Source: Archaeoglobales archaeon
GTDB lineage: Archaea > Halobacteriota > Archaeoglobi > Archaeoglobales > Archaeoglobaceae
Direction of reading: 5' to 3'
Length of the DNA: 64,000 bases
Assembly: GCA_030055595.1 (NCBI GenBank)
Contig: JASFYH010000001.1
Location: 149,224-213,223 of the forward strand
This document shows, piece by piece, positions 1 through 9,254 of this stretch (positions are counted from its first letter, which is position 1; every line of letters starts with the position of its first letter). Below the pieces are notes generated by a model that made no database searches, was not told the origin of the DNA, and was given only the letters and a program-made list of their open reading frames with translations. The translations under genes were made by a program, and so were the position numbers.

Positions 1-355
1 CCATTGCTGGGCTAATCGTGTCGCTTTCATGAGGCTCAAATAAGATCGTTAACTGCATTATGATCGTTGCGAAGATCATTGCAAAGAAGCCCGCAAGAAC
101 CGCCTTTCGCGCATATTTTGCACCGAAGCGTTCTGTTAGTATGTCAGTCGCAAGAAAAGTCGAGCCATAGATCACGTTTCCCATTGCGGTAACCAAGCCA
201 AAGACTTCGATGATCTTTGTGACTTGAATGTTGGCTATTACTATTGCCAGAGCCATCCAGACGTAAAGTCCCGCCTTTCCGAAGAGCTTAAAGGCTATGG
301 TGATTCCTGTGAAGCAAACGATCAAGAGCAAGAAGCCAAGGATCTCGTTCAGCAT
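1..355 (-). CDS. Queuosine precursor transporter, YhhQ/VUT family (partial)
   Basis: A membrane protein reads leftward from an ATG at 355 and runs off the window edge, so only about the first 118 residues are visible. They are strongly hydrophobic, with at least three membrane segments. The stretch [17 protein letters not shown] is the hallmark of the YhhQ/VUT (DUF165) family, inner-membrane carriers thought to take up queuosine or archaeosine precursors. It starts inside the end of valS (7-base overlap), so the two are probably co-transcribed. The family call is from motif recall; the substrate is inferred from family. Confidence 0.78.
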   Translation of the reverse strand, partial: MLNEILGFLLLIVCFTGITIAFKLFGKAGLYVWMALAIVIANIQVTKIIEVFGLVTAMGNVIYGSTFLATDILTERFGAKYARKAVLAGFFAMIFATIIMQLTILFEPHESDTISPAM

Positions 356-2919
356 AGCACAAATACTACGCTTTTTGGAGTCTCAATTTTCTCAGCTTCA
401 ACGCCTCTAACGGTTCTTTTAAGCTCGAATTCAAACCATTCTGGCTTTAATTCAATTTTTTCTTCGCCAATGCCTATTTCTAATGGCTCTTTTGTTAGCT
501 TCAGCTTTTCTGACTCGCTTAGCCTTTCAACAGCCTTAATAATTTCCTTCACTCGATCTTTGAACAGAGGTCCGAGAACTGCAAATTTTGGCTTGATCTT
601 CTTAACCTCCTCTTTCGTAGCGGGCATTTCCTTGGTGATCTCAACTTCCGAGCTCGTTGCAAATTTAAGATCTAAAGCGTCAAGATCGAGCTGTGTAAAA
701 ACGATTATTTTCTTAAGCGGGGCATTTAAAGCAAGTCCTTTGTCATGCTTGAACTTCCTAATTGCTGAAATGATTTCCTTCATCTCCTCCCCCGCCTTTT
801 CCGCTTGCTCATCGATCATTTGCCATTCAACGCTGGGATAGCTCTGCAAATGAACACTACCTTTGGAGAACTTCTGCCAGATCTCCTCGGTTATAAATGG
901 CGTAATTGGGGCTAAAAGCCTCAGAATTCGATCAAGTGTGTATTTAAGCGTAAACTTCGCTGGATCCGATTCTTCTCCAGAGTAAAGTCTACCCTTCACA
1001 AGCTCTATGTAGTTGTCCGCAAGCTCATACCATACAAAGCTTCTTATTGCCTTAAGAGCATCATCAAATCTGTATTTGTCCATATTCTCGCGAACGAAAG
1101 CTATAAGTCTGCTCAGCTTTGAAATGATCCATTTGTCCGCAATTCTCAGCCTTTCAATATCTTCAGGTTTCTCTTCGTAATCGCTAATGTGCGTCAAGGC
1201 AAATCTTGCAACGCTCCAGAGCTTTTGCTGAAATCTGCTCGCAGCAACAACTTCTCGCCAGCTGAAGATCAGATCTTCACCAATAACACCGCTTGCAGCC
1301 CACTGACGAAGCGCATCCGCACCGTATTTCTCTACAACTTCTTCAGGGCTTATCACATTGCCAATGCTCTTGCTCATCTTTCTTCCGTCTTCACCGAAAA
1401 CGATGCCGTTGATCACGATCTCCTTCCACGGGATCTCGTTCTCAAGAGCCTGAGAGCGAAGGATCGTGTAGAAAGCCCAAGTCCTTATGATGTCATGCCC
1501 CTGCGGGCGAAGTGAAACAGGATATTCCTTTAGCTGAGGCCAGCCCGCAATAACCAGTGGTGTGATGCTTGAGTCCATCCAGGTGTCGAGAACGTCTTTC
1601 TCACCCTCGAACTCGCTACTTCCACATTCGCAAGGCTTTCTTGGTTTCTCTTTTGTCGGATCAACAGGAAGCCAGTCCTCTTCAGCAACAATCACTTTTC
1701 CGCACTTCTTGCAATACCAGACTGGAATTGGTGTAGCAAAGACTCTCTGCCTGCTTATAACCCAGTCCCATTCCATCGCCTCAACCCAGCTTAGAAGTCT
1801 ATCGAACATGAACTCTGGCACCCACTTGATCTTCTTAGCGATCTCAACGATCTTTTCCTTGTCAACCTTTACAAACCACTGCTCCGCTGGAAAGATCTCA
1901 ACAGGAGTCTTGCAACGCCAGCAAACTCCGACGTTGTGCTCAACTTCTTCCTGCCTCAAAACTTTACCCTCTGCCTTCAGATCCGCGATGATCTTCTCCC
2001 TTGCCTCAGAGATCTTTAAACCCTGATATTTCCCAGCAAGCTCATTCAAGGTTCCATTGCGGTTAATTGTGTTTCTAAGCTCAAGTTCATACTTCTTCCA
2101 CCACTTCACATCTTGTCGATCGCCAAATGTGCAGATCATCACAATTCCCGTGCCAAAATTAGGATCCACCGCCTCGTCCGCAATGATCTTAACTTCATGT
2201 CCTCCGACAGGAACCTTTACTTTTTTGCCAACCAAATGCGTGTATCTTTTGTCTTCAGGGTTCACCGCTAAAGCCACGCAGGCGGGAATTAGCTCAGGAC
2301 GGGTTGTGGCGATAACAACGTCATCTGAAAATTTTATATAATTAAGCTTTGTTTTTCCTTTCCTGTATTCGATCTCAGCCAAAGCTATCGTTGTTTCGCA
2401 CCTTGGGCAAATTATGACTGGATGATAGCCCCGATAAATTAGCCCATTTTTGAACATTCTAACAAAAGAGATCTGGGTCTTTGTATAATACTCTGGATAC
2501 ATAGTAATGTATTCCTTGCTCCAGTCTATGCTGAAGCCAAGTCTTTTCGCCGTTTTACGCATTTTCTCTATGTTTCCTTCAGTGAACTTAACGCAAAGTT
2601 CCCTGAACTTTTCTCTGTCAACTTCGTTCTTCTTTATCCCGTATTTCTCCTCAACCTTTACTTCAGTTGGCAATCCATGGCAGTCCCAGCCCTGAGGAAA
2701 CATGACCTCATAGCCGTTCATTCGTTTGTATCGAGCTATAAAATCAATTATACACCAATTGAGGGCATGACCTATATGAAAAGAACCCGTGGGATAAGGA
2801 GGGGGAGTATCGATTATGTAATGTGGCTTCTTCGAATTCCAGTCAAAGTAGAACATCTTTTCATCCCAGCTTTTAAGCCATTTTTCCTCAACCTCAATGC
2901 TCCTATATTCCTTTTCCAT
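349..2919 (-). CDS. valS: Valine--tRNA ligase
   Basis: Class Ia aminoacyl-tRNA synthetase that charges tRNA-Val in the cytoplasm. The class signature is split as usual: [13 protein letters not shown] near residue 40 and GRKMSKS near residue 525. Between them sit the editing domain and two Cys pairs (CPRC, and CKKC/CECG) typical of archaeal ValRS zinc sites. The C-terminal anticodon-binding helical region is complete. Length is about 856 residues, normal for the family. I chose the ATG at 2919 (MEKEYRS); a TTG three codons upstream is the only alternative. The gene overlaps the partial transporter downstream. Confidence 0.97.
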   Translation of the reverse strand: MEKEYRSIEVEEKWLKSWDEKMFYFDWNSKKPHYIIDTPPPYPTGSFHIGHALNWCIIDFIARYKRMNGYEVMFPQGWDCHGLPTEVKVEEKYGIKKNEVDREKFRELCVKFTEGNIEKMRKTAKRLGFSIDWSKEYITMYPEYYTKTQISFVRMFKNGLIYRGYHPVIICPRCETTIALAEIEYRKGKTKLNYIKFSDDVVIATTRPELIPACVALAVNPEDKRYTHLVGKKVKVPVGGHEVKIIADEAVDPNFGTGIVMICTFGDRQDVKWWKKYELELRNTINRNGTLNELAGKYQGLKISEAREKIIADLKAEGKVLRQEEVEHNVGVCWRCKTPVEIFPAEQWFVKVDKEKIVEIAKKIKWVPEFMFDRLLSWVEAMEWDWVISRQRVFATPIPVWYCKKCGKVIVAEEDWLPVDPTKEKPRKPCECGSSEFEGEKDVLDTWMDSSITPLVIAGWPQLKEYPVSLRPQGHDIIRTWAFYTILRSQALENEIPWKEIVINGIVFGEDGRKMSKSIGNVISPEEVVEKYGADALRQWAASGVIGEDLIFSWREVVAASRFQQKLWSVARFALTHISDYEEKPEDIERLRIADKWIISKLSRLIAFVRENMDKYRFDDALKAIRSFVWYELADNYIELVKGRLYSGEESDPAKFTLKYTLDRILRLLAPITPFITEEIWQKFSKGSVHLQSYPSVEWQMIDEQAEKAGEEMKEIISAIRKFKHDKGLALNAPLKKIIVFTQLDLDALDLKFATSSEVEITKEMPATKEEVKKIKPKFAVLGPLFKDRVKEIIKAVERLSESEKLKLTKEPLEIGIGEEKIELKPEWFEFELKRTVRGVEAEKIETPKSVVFVLC

Positions 2920-3034
2920 GGTTTGCAATCTGTGTTAAGCATATATTTTTTGCCTTTAAGTAATTGGCAAAGAAGCGAGCTGAGCAAATTAACTTCACGA
3001 AAAAAACATATAAACTGCTCCAACGATATTGCAT

Positions 3035-3322
3035 ATGATCTCGGTAGAGGAATTTAAAGAAGCATGGAAAGAGATTGAAATTGAAGAGGCTAAAAAGGAA
3101 TTTTTAGCTCACCTTTATGTCTACGTCATAGTGAACGTATTCTTAGCCATTGTTAACTACCTAACTTCTCCAGACCAGCTCTGGTTCTACTGGGTTCCCC
3201 TTGCTTGGGGCATCGGTTTGGCTTTTCACTTTGTATTCTCTCGCAACAGATTTGTGATCCCCGACTGGGAAGGCAAGGTTGCAAAGGTTGAAATGAGGGC
3301 AAGGAAAGGAAAAGAACAGTAA
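3035..3322 (+). CDS. Small 2TM-domain membrane protein
   Basis: A 95-residue protein with an acidic amphipathic start (VEEFKEAWKEIEIEEAKKEF), two membrane helices (about 25-45 and 55-75) and a basic tail. This is the layout of the 2TM domain family (PF13239), whose role is unknown. A TATA-like catataaac centred near 3010 is about 25 nt from the ATG at 3035, which favours this leaderless start over a TTG two codons earlier. It is divergent from valS and followed by fprA on the same strand. Confidence 0.6.
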   Translation: MISVEEFKEAWKEIEIEEAKKEFLAHLYVYVIVNVFLAIVNYLTSPDQLWFYWVPLAWGIGLAFHFVFSRNRFVIPDWEGKVAKVEMRARKGKEQ

Positions 3323-3380
3323 AATTTCACTTGCTATGAAAAACGGGTAAGATTTATTAATTACAGAATAAAGAAGTGTC

Positions 3381-4538
3381 ATGAATCCCGTAAAATTTGC
3401 GGAGGACATTTACTGGGTAGGTGCCTTAGACTGGGAAGAAAAAGATTTTCACAACTTTCAGACGCCACGAGGGTTGACTTATAACTCCTATTTGATTCTG
3501 GATGAAAAGAAGGTTGTAATCGATGCGGTAAAGCATAAGTTTGTTTCAGAGCAAATTGAAAGGATCTCAAAGCTCATAGATCCGAAGGAGATCGACTATG
3601 TGGTTGTGAATCACATAGAGCCGGATCATGCAAGTGGTCTTGCAGATCTTATGCGAGTGGCAAAGAAAGCGGTTGTGATCTGCTCGCAAAGAGGCAAAGA
3701 AGGGCTATGCAAGAATTTTGATTGCAAAGACTGGAATTTCATGGTCGTAAAAAATGGAGACACGCTTAAAATTGGCAAAAGAACGCTAATGTTCCTTGAC
3801 ATGACAATGCTACACTGGCCTGACAGCATTGCAACCTACGTCGTTGAGGACAAGATCTTATTCTCAAACGACGCATTTGGACAGCATGTTGCAAGTGAAG
3901 AGCGATTTGCTGAGGAGCTTGGTGTAGAAGAAGCTCTGAAATGGGCTAAGCTATACTATGCAAACATCCTGATGCCCTTGGCAACGCTGATCAAGAAGAA
4001 GCTTGAAGAGCTTAAAGGGGTTGAGGTTAAGCTGATCGCTCCAAGTCACGGGGTTGCTTGGAGAGATCCAAAGATTATAATTGAGCATTACAGGAAATGG
4101 GCGGATTTCGAGACAGAGAATAAGGTTGTTGTCGTTTACGACACGATGTGGGGCTCTACAGAGAAGCTTGCAAGAGCAATAGCTGAAGGGGCGAGCAAGA
4201 ATGCAAAAGTCAGGCTTTTCCACACCCGAAAGGATTCTTGGACTGAGATTGTTTCAGAAATTCTGGATGCCAAAGCCATAGCAGTTGGAGCACCAACGAT
4301 CCACAATTCGCTCTTTCCACCTGTTGCAGGCTTTCTGAGCTACCTTAAGAGCCTTAAGCCGAAGAACAAGAAAGCCTTAGCCTTTGGTTCCTATGGCTGG
4401 AATGGTGTTGCGGTAAAGGAAATTGCAAAAGCCTTGGAAGAGCTTGGATATGAAACGAAGCAGTTTGCGGTTAAATTTAAGCCAACGAAAGAGGAACTTG
4501 AAAAAGCCTACGAGTTGGGGGTTGAGCTGGCGAAATGA
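3381..4538 (+). CDS. fprA: Flavodiiron protein (F420H2 oxidase, FprA type)
   Basis: A-type flavoprotein that reduces O2 to water; in methanogens and relatives the donor is F420H2. The N-terminal metallo-beta-lactamase-like domain carries the diiron ligand motif NHIEPDH (H78, E80, D82, H83), with further ligands in MTMLHWPDS, FSNDAFGQH and APSHGVAW. From about residue 250 a flavodoxin domain begins with an FMN phosphate loop in VVVYDTMWGSTEKLA. At 385 residues it is the usual two-domain length with no rubredoxin extension. It overlaps the next gene by 4 bases. Probably protects oxygen-sensitive enzymes such as MCR. Confidence 0.93.
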   Translation: MNPVKFAEDIYWVGALDWEEKDFHNFQTPRGLTYNSYLILDEKKVVIDAVKHKFVSEQIERISKLIDPKEIDYVVVNHIEPDHASGLADLMRVAKKAVVICSQRGKEGLCKNFDCKDWNFMVVKNGDTLKIGKRTLMFLDMTMLHWPDSIATYVVEDKILFSNDAFGQHVASEERFAEELGVEEALKWAKLYYANILMPLATLIKKKLEELKGVEVKLIAPSHGVAWRDPKIIIEHYRKWADFETENKVVVVYDTMWGSTEKLARAIAEGASKNAKVRLFHTRKDSWTEIVSEILDAKAIAVGAPTIHNSLFPPVAGFLSYLKSLKPKNKKALAFGSYGWNGVAVKEIAKALEELGYETKQFAVKFKPTKEELEKAYELGVELAK

Positions 4539-5137
4539 TTCTCGGAATCTGCGGTAGCCCAAGAAAGAAGGCTACAGAGTTTGTGCTGAACAAGGCACTT
4601 GAAATGCTAAGCGACTTGGGCTTTGAAACTAAATTTTTTACGGTTAGGGGAAAAAACATAGGCTTCTGCCAGCATTGCGATTACTGCCTTAAGCACAAGG
4701 AGTGCAAGCTTAAGGACGACATGGTTGAGCTTTATGAATTGCTTGGAAAGGCAAAAGGCATAATTATAGCAACTCCAGTTTACAATGGTGGCGTTAGCGC
4801 CCAGATCAAGGCAGTTATGGATCGTTGCAGAGCCCTGGTTGCGAAGAACTTCGATTTCTTCAGGGGCAAAGTTGGAATGGCTATTGCAGTTGGCGGAGAC
4901 AGAATTGGTGGACAGGAGCTTGCAATCCAGCAGATCTTGACTTTTTACATTTTAAACGGCATGATTCCAGTAAGTGGTGGAGCTTTTGGTGCAAACCTTG
5001 GAGCAACATTCTGGAGCAAAGACTCTCTTGAAGGTGTCATGGAAGACGAAGAGGGGTTCAGGAGCCTGAGAAAAACCATTAAGAGGTTTGCTGAGCTTTT
5101 GAGGATTTATGAAGGTCGCTTGGGGAATAACGGGTAG
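4535..5137 (+). CDS. isf: Iron-sulfur flavoprotein (Isf family)
   Basis: Flavodoxin-like NAD(P)H/FMN-reductase fold starting MILGICGSPRKK. It holds the compact cysteine motif CQHCDYCLKHKEC (C-x2-C-x2-C-x5-C, about residues 45-57) that binds a [4Fe-4S] cluster in Isf proteins, and the FMN-site segment ATPVYNGGVSAQIKAVMDR. Isf passes electrons from ferredoxin-type donors to O2 or peroxide. It overlaps both neighbours (fprA by 4 bases, afpA by 29), forming one operon for electron delivery and oxygen detoxification. Confidence 0.88.
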   Translation: MILGICGSPRKKATEFVLNKALEMLSDLGFETKFFTVRGKNIGFCQHCDYCLKHKECKLKDDMVELYELLGKAKGIIIATPVYNGGVSAQIKAVMDRCRALVAKNFDFFRGKVGMAIAVGGDRIGGQELAIQQILTFYILNGMIPVSGGAFGANLGATFWSKDSLEGVMEDEEGFRSLRKTIKRFAELLRIYEGRLGNNG

Positions 5138-5657
5138 TGGGGACAGAATTAGAGAGACAGTAGAAGTGATGAAAAAAGTAAAGGAGCTTTATCCTGACGT
5201 GGAGATCAGGGTTTACCTTTCTAAGGCAGGACAGCAGGTTGTTTTGTTTTACAAGCTCATGGAAGAGCTTAAAGCGAACTTCAAGGTGTGGACTGAAGTT
5301 AACGCCAATGCCCCATTTCTTGCGGGAATGCTTCAGAGCGGAAAATTTGAATTTTTGCTTATCGCTCCCGCAACTTCCAACACGGTAGCCAAGATCTCTC
5401 TTGGTATTGGCGACACTTTGCTAACAAATTCCGCAATAATGGCTCTGAAAGCATTCGTTCCAGTTTACATCATGCCCTCAGATTACAAAGAAGGAATAGT
5501 TGAAACTGAATTGCCCGATGGGAGAAAAATGAAGCTAAGAATTCGAAAAGAAGACGTTGAGCACGTTGAAAGACTTAGAAAAATGGATGGAGTTTTCGTT
5601 TTGGAGAAGCCAGAAGAGATCTTTGCGGTTTTTGAAAAGCACTTTAAAAAGAATTAA
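5109..5657 (+). CDS. afpA: Archaeoflavoprotein AfpA
   Basis: A 182-residue flavin protein of the HFCD/flavoprotein fold: MKVAWGITGSGDRI at the start and IAPATSNTVAKISLGIGDTLLTN in the middle fit the FMN pocket. This matches AfpA, which in Archaeoglobus fulgidus accepts electrons from ferredoxin and hands them to Isf (established knowledge). The order fprA-isf-afpA here is as I recall it from that species. Its start lies inside isf, so translation is likely coupled. Confidence 0.87.
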   Translation: MKVAWGITGSGDRIRETVEVMKKVKELYPDVEIRVYLSKAGQQVVLFYKLMEELKANFKVWTEVNANAPFLAGMLQSGKFEFLLIAPATSNTVAKISLGIGDTLLTNSAIMALKAFVPVYIMPSDYKEGIVETELPDGRKMKLRIRKEDVEHVERLRKMDGVFVLEKPEEIFAVFEKHFKKN

Positions 5658-5664
5658 GTCTTAA

Positions 5665-6489
5665 TTAACCACCAAGAACCTTCTCAATCCTATTGACGAT
5701 CTCTTCAAACGCATTCGCAGTCTTGGAGCTAAAGTCAACAACGAAAGGCATTCCGCTATCCGCTTCCTTCGCTATTTTCGGATCCATCGGTATTTCGCCA
5801 AGCAATGGAATTCCGAAGCTTTTAGCAATTCTTTTACCCGCTCCACCATTAAAAACTTCAATCCGTTCTCCGCATTTCGGACAGCTCAAATAGCTCATGT
5901 TCTCAACTATTCCAATAATCCGCGTCTTTAGAAGCTCTGCAAACTTCACGGATTTCTTAACCACTTGTTCTGAAACTTCTGATGGAATTGTCACTATTAT
6001 GACTCCATCCATGTCAGGCAAAAGCTGTGCAATGCTCAATGGCTCATCTCCAGTGCCCGGTGGTAGATCGATCAGCAGATAATCAAGCTCTCCCCAGTCA
6101 ACTTCGCCAAGTAGCTGTCTGATTGCGGAGATCTTAAGCGGACCTCTCCATACCACTGGCGCCTCATCTGCGGGTAGCAAAAAGTCCATCGAAACGACCT
6201 TGATGTTCATCGGTCCAAGAACTGGAATGATCTCATCACCTTTTTCAGAAACCTGAAGTCTTCTTCCTTTAAGCCCGAGCATCTTCGGCACACTTGGTCC
6301 ATGAACATCCGCATCAAGTATTCCGACTGAGTAGCCTTTCATTGCAAAAGCCATTGCAAGGTTCACAGTTACCGTGCTTTTTCCAACACCGCCCTTGCCA
6401 CTTATCACCGCAATTTTATGCTTAATTTTGCCCATCCGCTCCTTTATCCTTTTATCCTGTTCTTCCATGAGCTTTCTTCTGTCTTCCAT
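5665..6489 (-). CDS. Mrp/NBP35-family ATP-binding Fe-S carrier (ApbC)
   Basis: Deviant Walker A motif SGKGGVGKSTVTVNLA near residue 30, a switch region around LDADVHGPSVPKMLG, and the C-terminal CPKC pair that bridges a [4Fe-4S] cluster between two monomers. Members load Fe-S clusters onto client proteins. Length 274 is normal for the archaeal form. It is convergent with afpA and stands alone. The ATG at 6489 begins a charged leader (MEDRRKLMEEQDKRIKERM) common in archaeal members. Confidence 0.9.
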   Translation of the reverse strand: MEDRRKLMEEQDKRIKERMGKIKHKIAVISGKGGVGKSTVTVNLAMAFAMKGYSVGILDADVHGPSVPKMLGLKGRRLQVSEKGDEIIPVLGPMNIKVVSMDFLLPADEAPVVWRGPLKISAIRQLLGEVDWGELDYLLIDLPPGTGDEPLSIAQLLPDMDGVIIVTIPSEVSEQVVKKSVKFAELLKTRIIGIVENMSYLSCPKCGERIEVFNGGAGKRIAKSFGIPLLGEIPMDPKIAKEADSGMPFVVDFSSKTANAFEEIVNRIEKVLGG

Positions 6490-6584
6490 GTTATCCTTCC
6501 TTCTCTCTCAGTTCTTTAATACTTCTCTCCACCCATAACAATTATCCACGAAAGCTTGGAGAATCCAGAAGAAAAAATTTAAAA

Positions 6585-7859
6585 TTAAACTCTTTCGAGG
6601 ATCATTGCCATTCCCATTCCACCGCCAACGCAAAGCGTTGCCAGTCCATAGTCAATCGCTCTGCGTTGCATTTCGTTGATCAGAGTTGTAACGATTCTCG
6701 CTCCAGTCGCTCCAATCGGATGCCCTAAGGAGATTCCGCTTCCATTCACATTCGTTATACTCCAGTCGAGCTCGAGCTCCTTTATGCAAGCCAAAGCCTG
6801 TGCTGCAAAGGCTTCATTAAGCTCTATAAGCCCGATATCACTCAGCTTCATGTTCGCCTTTGCAAGGACTTTTCTCACCGCTACAATTGGTCCAAGACCC
6901 ATATATGCGGGATCAATCGCAGCTGAGGCATAGGCAACGATTCTTGCCTTTGGTTCAAGTCCAAGAGCTTTTGCGGACTTCTCCTCAGCTATAAGCAAAG
7001 CTGAAGCTCCATCATTCACACCACTTGCATTTCCCGCAGTTACAGTGCCATTTTTCTTGAAAACTGGCGGAAGAGTTGCGAGTTTCTCAACGCTCGTGTC
7101 CCTCCTCGGATGTTCATCGATCTCGTGCCTGATTACTTCTTTCTTTTGCCTAATCTCGACTGGCACAATTTCATCCTTAAACTTACCTTCGTCTATTGCC
7201 TTCACCGCCCTCATGTGGCTGTCATAGGCTATGCGATCTTGCTCTTCTCTGCTTATTCCATAACGCTCCGCAATGTTCTCAGCGGTGAAGCCCATATGAT
7301 AGCCATAGAACTTCTCCCAGAGACCGTCGAAGACCATCAGATCGAGGATTTCATCAACCGCTGTTGTGCTCATCCTGTAGCCCCAGCGAGCCTTTCGCAA
7401 AGCGTAAGGAGCGTTGCTCATGCTTTCCATTCCGCCAGCGATTACAAATTTCGCATTTCCAGAGTCAACGCTCTGCGAAGCCAAAGCGATCGCTTTAAGA
7501 CCGCTCGCGCAGACCTTGTTTACAGTAAAAGCGGGCACTTCCTTTGGAACTCCCGCATAGATCATTGCCTGCCTTGCGGGATTTTGTCCTTGTGAAGCTT
7601 GCAAAACGTTTCCCATAATTACCTCGTCGATAGCCACTTCGATTCCCTCATAATCAAATGCCTTTTCAAGCTCTATTCTGCCCTTTGGAAGCTTATTCGG
7701 ATAGAACTCAACCGATTCTTTTGTTGGAACTGTTTTAATTCCGAGCTTTTTCAGCAAACCCTTAATCGCAATTGCTCCCAGTTCGTAGGCTTGGAAGTCC
7801 TTTAGAATTCCACCAAATCTGCCTACAGGAGTTCTTACACCCCCAATAATAACTGCCAT
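6585..7859 (-). CDS. Thiolase (acetyl-CoA acetyltransferase family)
   Basis: Condenses or cleaves acyl-CoA; likely the last step of beta-oxidation or acetoacetyl-CoA formation. Catalytic residues are visible: nucleophile C117 in NKVCASG, then NEAFAAQ, GHPIGATGAR and CVGGGMG near the C-terminus. At 424 residues it is about 30 longer than typical thiolases because of an extra charged segment around residues 41-72, before DEVIMGNVLQA. There is a T-rich stretch just downstream (minus strand, below 6584). It lies next to the methanogenesis island, divergent from cfbC. Confidence 0.92.
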   Translation of the reverse strand: MAVIIGGVRTPVGRFGGILKDFQAYELGAIAIKGLLKKLGIKTVPTKESVEFYPNKLPKGRIELEKAFDYEGIEVAIDEVIMGNVLQASQGQNPARQAMIYAGVPKEVPAFTVNKVCASGLKAIALASQSVDSGNAKFVIAGGMESMSNAPYALRKARWGYRMSTTAVDEILDLMVFDGLWEKFYGYHMGFTAENIAERYGISREEQDRIAYDSHMRAVKAIDEGKFKDEIVPVEIRQKKEVIRHEIDEHPRRDTSVEKLATLPPVFKKNGTVTAGNASGVNDGASALLIAEEKSAKALGLEPKARIVAYASAAIDPAYMGLGPIVAVRKVLAKANMKLSDIGLIELNEAFAAQALACIKELELDWSITNVNGSGISLGHPIGATGARIVTTLINEMQRRAIDYGLATLCVGGGMGMAMILERV

Positions 7860-7968
7860 ACTCAGTATTTATTTTGGAAGTTAAAAACTTTGTCATTCTT
7901 ACCATTTTTCATGCTTAATCCTTTTTCTGACTTCGATAAGTTTAAAAGTAAGCTAAGAAAGCGAAGAT

Positions 7969-8796
7969 GTGCAGAGAAACATTGCAATCTACGGTAAAGG
8001 TGGAATAGGCAAGTCAACGGTTGCAAGTCATCTTGCGGTCTACTGGGGTCTCAAAGGGTATAGGGTAGCCCTTATTGGTTGTGATCCGAAAAGAGACACC
8101 ACTTTGCTTTTAACTGGGAACAGAAGGGTGAAAACAGTTCTGCAGGCTTTAAAAAATAATGAAGCGGTTGAGCAATGTTTCGAAAAAGGCTACGCAGATG
8201 TCCTGTGCTCAGAGATTGGCGGTCCGGAGCCGGGTGTGGGTTGTGCGGGTAGAGGACTTCTTCTTGCTTTTGAGCTCATCGACAGGCTTGGAGTGATAAG
8301 AGATGCTGAAATCGTGATCTACGATGTGCCCGGAGATGTTGTGTGCGGGGGCTTTGTTGTGCCAATGAAGCGTGGAAGCGAAGTCTATGTCGTGACTTCT
8401 GGCGAATATCTCTCGCTTTACGCAGCGAACAACATCTGCAATGGCACAAAAAATGCGGGAGCCAAATTTGGGGGTATAATTCTGAATTCAAAGTTCGATC
8501 TGGATTTTGAAAGCAGAATAGTCGAAGAATTCGCCAAAGCTGTCGGAACTAAGATAATAGGCGTTATTCCATACTTGAGAAAGCTCAAAGAGTGCGAAAT
8601 TGCAGGGAAAACCATTTTCCAGCTCCAAGAGAACTCTAAAGAAGCGGAAATCTTCCAAAATGTTGCCGAAAGAATTCTAAAGAATGAACCCTCTACAAAA
8701 ATTTCAGGACTTGAAGATGAGGATTTGATTGCAATTTTTGAGAAATTTTACCCCTCTTCGAGCTTTTCACAAACACAGAACTCGCAGAAAGAATAG
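7969..8796 (+). CDS. cfbC: Ni-sirohydrochlorin a,c-diamide reductive cyclase, NifH-like reductase CfbC
   Basis: ATP-dependent electron donor to CfbD in F430 synthesis. It is a NifH homologue: P-loop YGKGGIGKST at residues 8-17, and the two cysteines that bridge the dimer's [4Fe-4S] cluster in GVGCAGRG and DVVCGGF. The absence of nitrogenase structural genes and the presence of cfbA, B, D and E in the window favour CfbC over nitrogenase NifH. It uses a GTG start (gtg cag aga aac); the overlapping ATG two bases earlier is out of frame. The 3' end overlaps the convergent DUF2115 gene by 49 bases. Confidence 0.9.
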   Translation: MQRNIAIYGKGGIGKSTVASHLAVYWGLKGYRVALIGCDPKRDTTLLLTGNRRVKTVLQALKNNEAVEQCFEKGYADVLCSEIGGPEPGVGCAGRGLLLAFELIDRLGVIRDAEIVIYDVPGDVVCGGFVVPMKRGSEVYVVTSGEYLSLYAANNICNGTKNAGAKFGGIILNSKFDLDFESRIVEEFAKAVGTKIIGVIPYLRKLKECEIAGKTIFQLQENSKEAEIFQNVAERILKNEPSTKISGLEDEDLIAIFEKFYPSSSFSQTQNSQKE

Positions 8797-9224
8797 GGAT
8801 TTTCTTGTTTTTCCTTTGCGGGGCAGTAATATTTATTTCCAATCTGCTTAATCCTTAATCCTCCCGGAAAAATTAATTTCGGAGAATGAACTGGTTTTTG
8901 GGCAATAAAGATTAGATAAGGCACAACAACTCTCGAGACCTTTACAAAGGCTTTTTCGTATTCATTTTCTGGATCCTTTTTAAGCCTCTCCATCAAACCC
9001 TTTAATTTCTCCTCTTCCAATTCTCCCTCAACATTGTTTGTTCTTATAAGCTCGTAGAGATGTTCTGCAAAATAGCCAAAGATCTCGTCTACCCAGAGCC
9101 TTCTGTAGTTCTCTGGAACAAATTTGAACTCTTCAAGCAGATAATTTTTTCCGAGTGCAAGATCGAGATAAGAAATGCTTAAAGCTTCTCTTTTCAGAGC
9201 ATTCAGCAGTTCTCTCTTTTGCAC
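8748..9224 (-). CDS. DUF2115 (UPF0305) family protein
   Basis: A 158-residue mostly helical protein ending in a Cys-containing segment: FPGGLRIKQIGNKYYCP, then FCEFCVCEKLEEG. This pattern recalls the DUF2115/UPF0305 family of methanogens; function unknown. It begins with GTG and lies downstream of mcrA, beyond a T-rich putative terminator, so it may be transcribed separately. It overlaps the end of cfbC tail to tail. The three closely spaced cysteines (CEFCVC) look like a metal site. Family assignment is from memory. Confidence 0.62.
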   Translation of the reverse strand: MQKRELLNALKREALSISYLDLALGKNYLLEEFKFVPENYRRLWVDEIFGYFAEHLYELIRTNNVEGELEEEKLKGLMERLKKDPENEYEKAFVKVSRVVVPYLIFIAQKPVHSPKLIFPGGLRIKQIGNKYYCPAKEKQENPYSFCEFCVCEKLEEG

Positions 9225-9235
9225 AGAATTGAGTT

Positions 9236-9254
9236 TTAAAAAAGTATAAAAAAT
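9236..9254 (-). terminator. T-rich terminator of the mcr operon
   Basis: Directly after the mcrA stop codon the minus strand reads through two T-runs (ttttttatacttttttaaa). Archaeal transcription often ends at such U-rich tracts without a stem. No hairpin is obvious. Confidence 0.5.

Noticed and set aside
7969..8796. Nitrogenase reductase NifH
   Set aside because: The P-loop and cluster cysteines would fit NifH, but no nitrogenase component 1 genes are seen and the F430 set cfbA, B, D, E is present, so CfbC is the better call.
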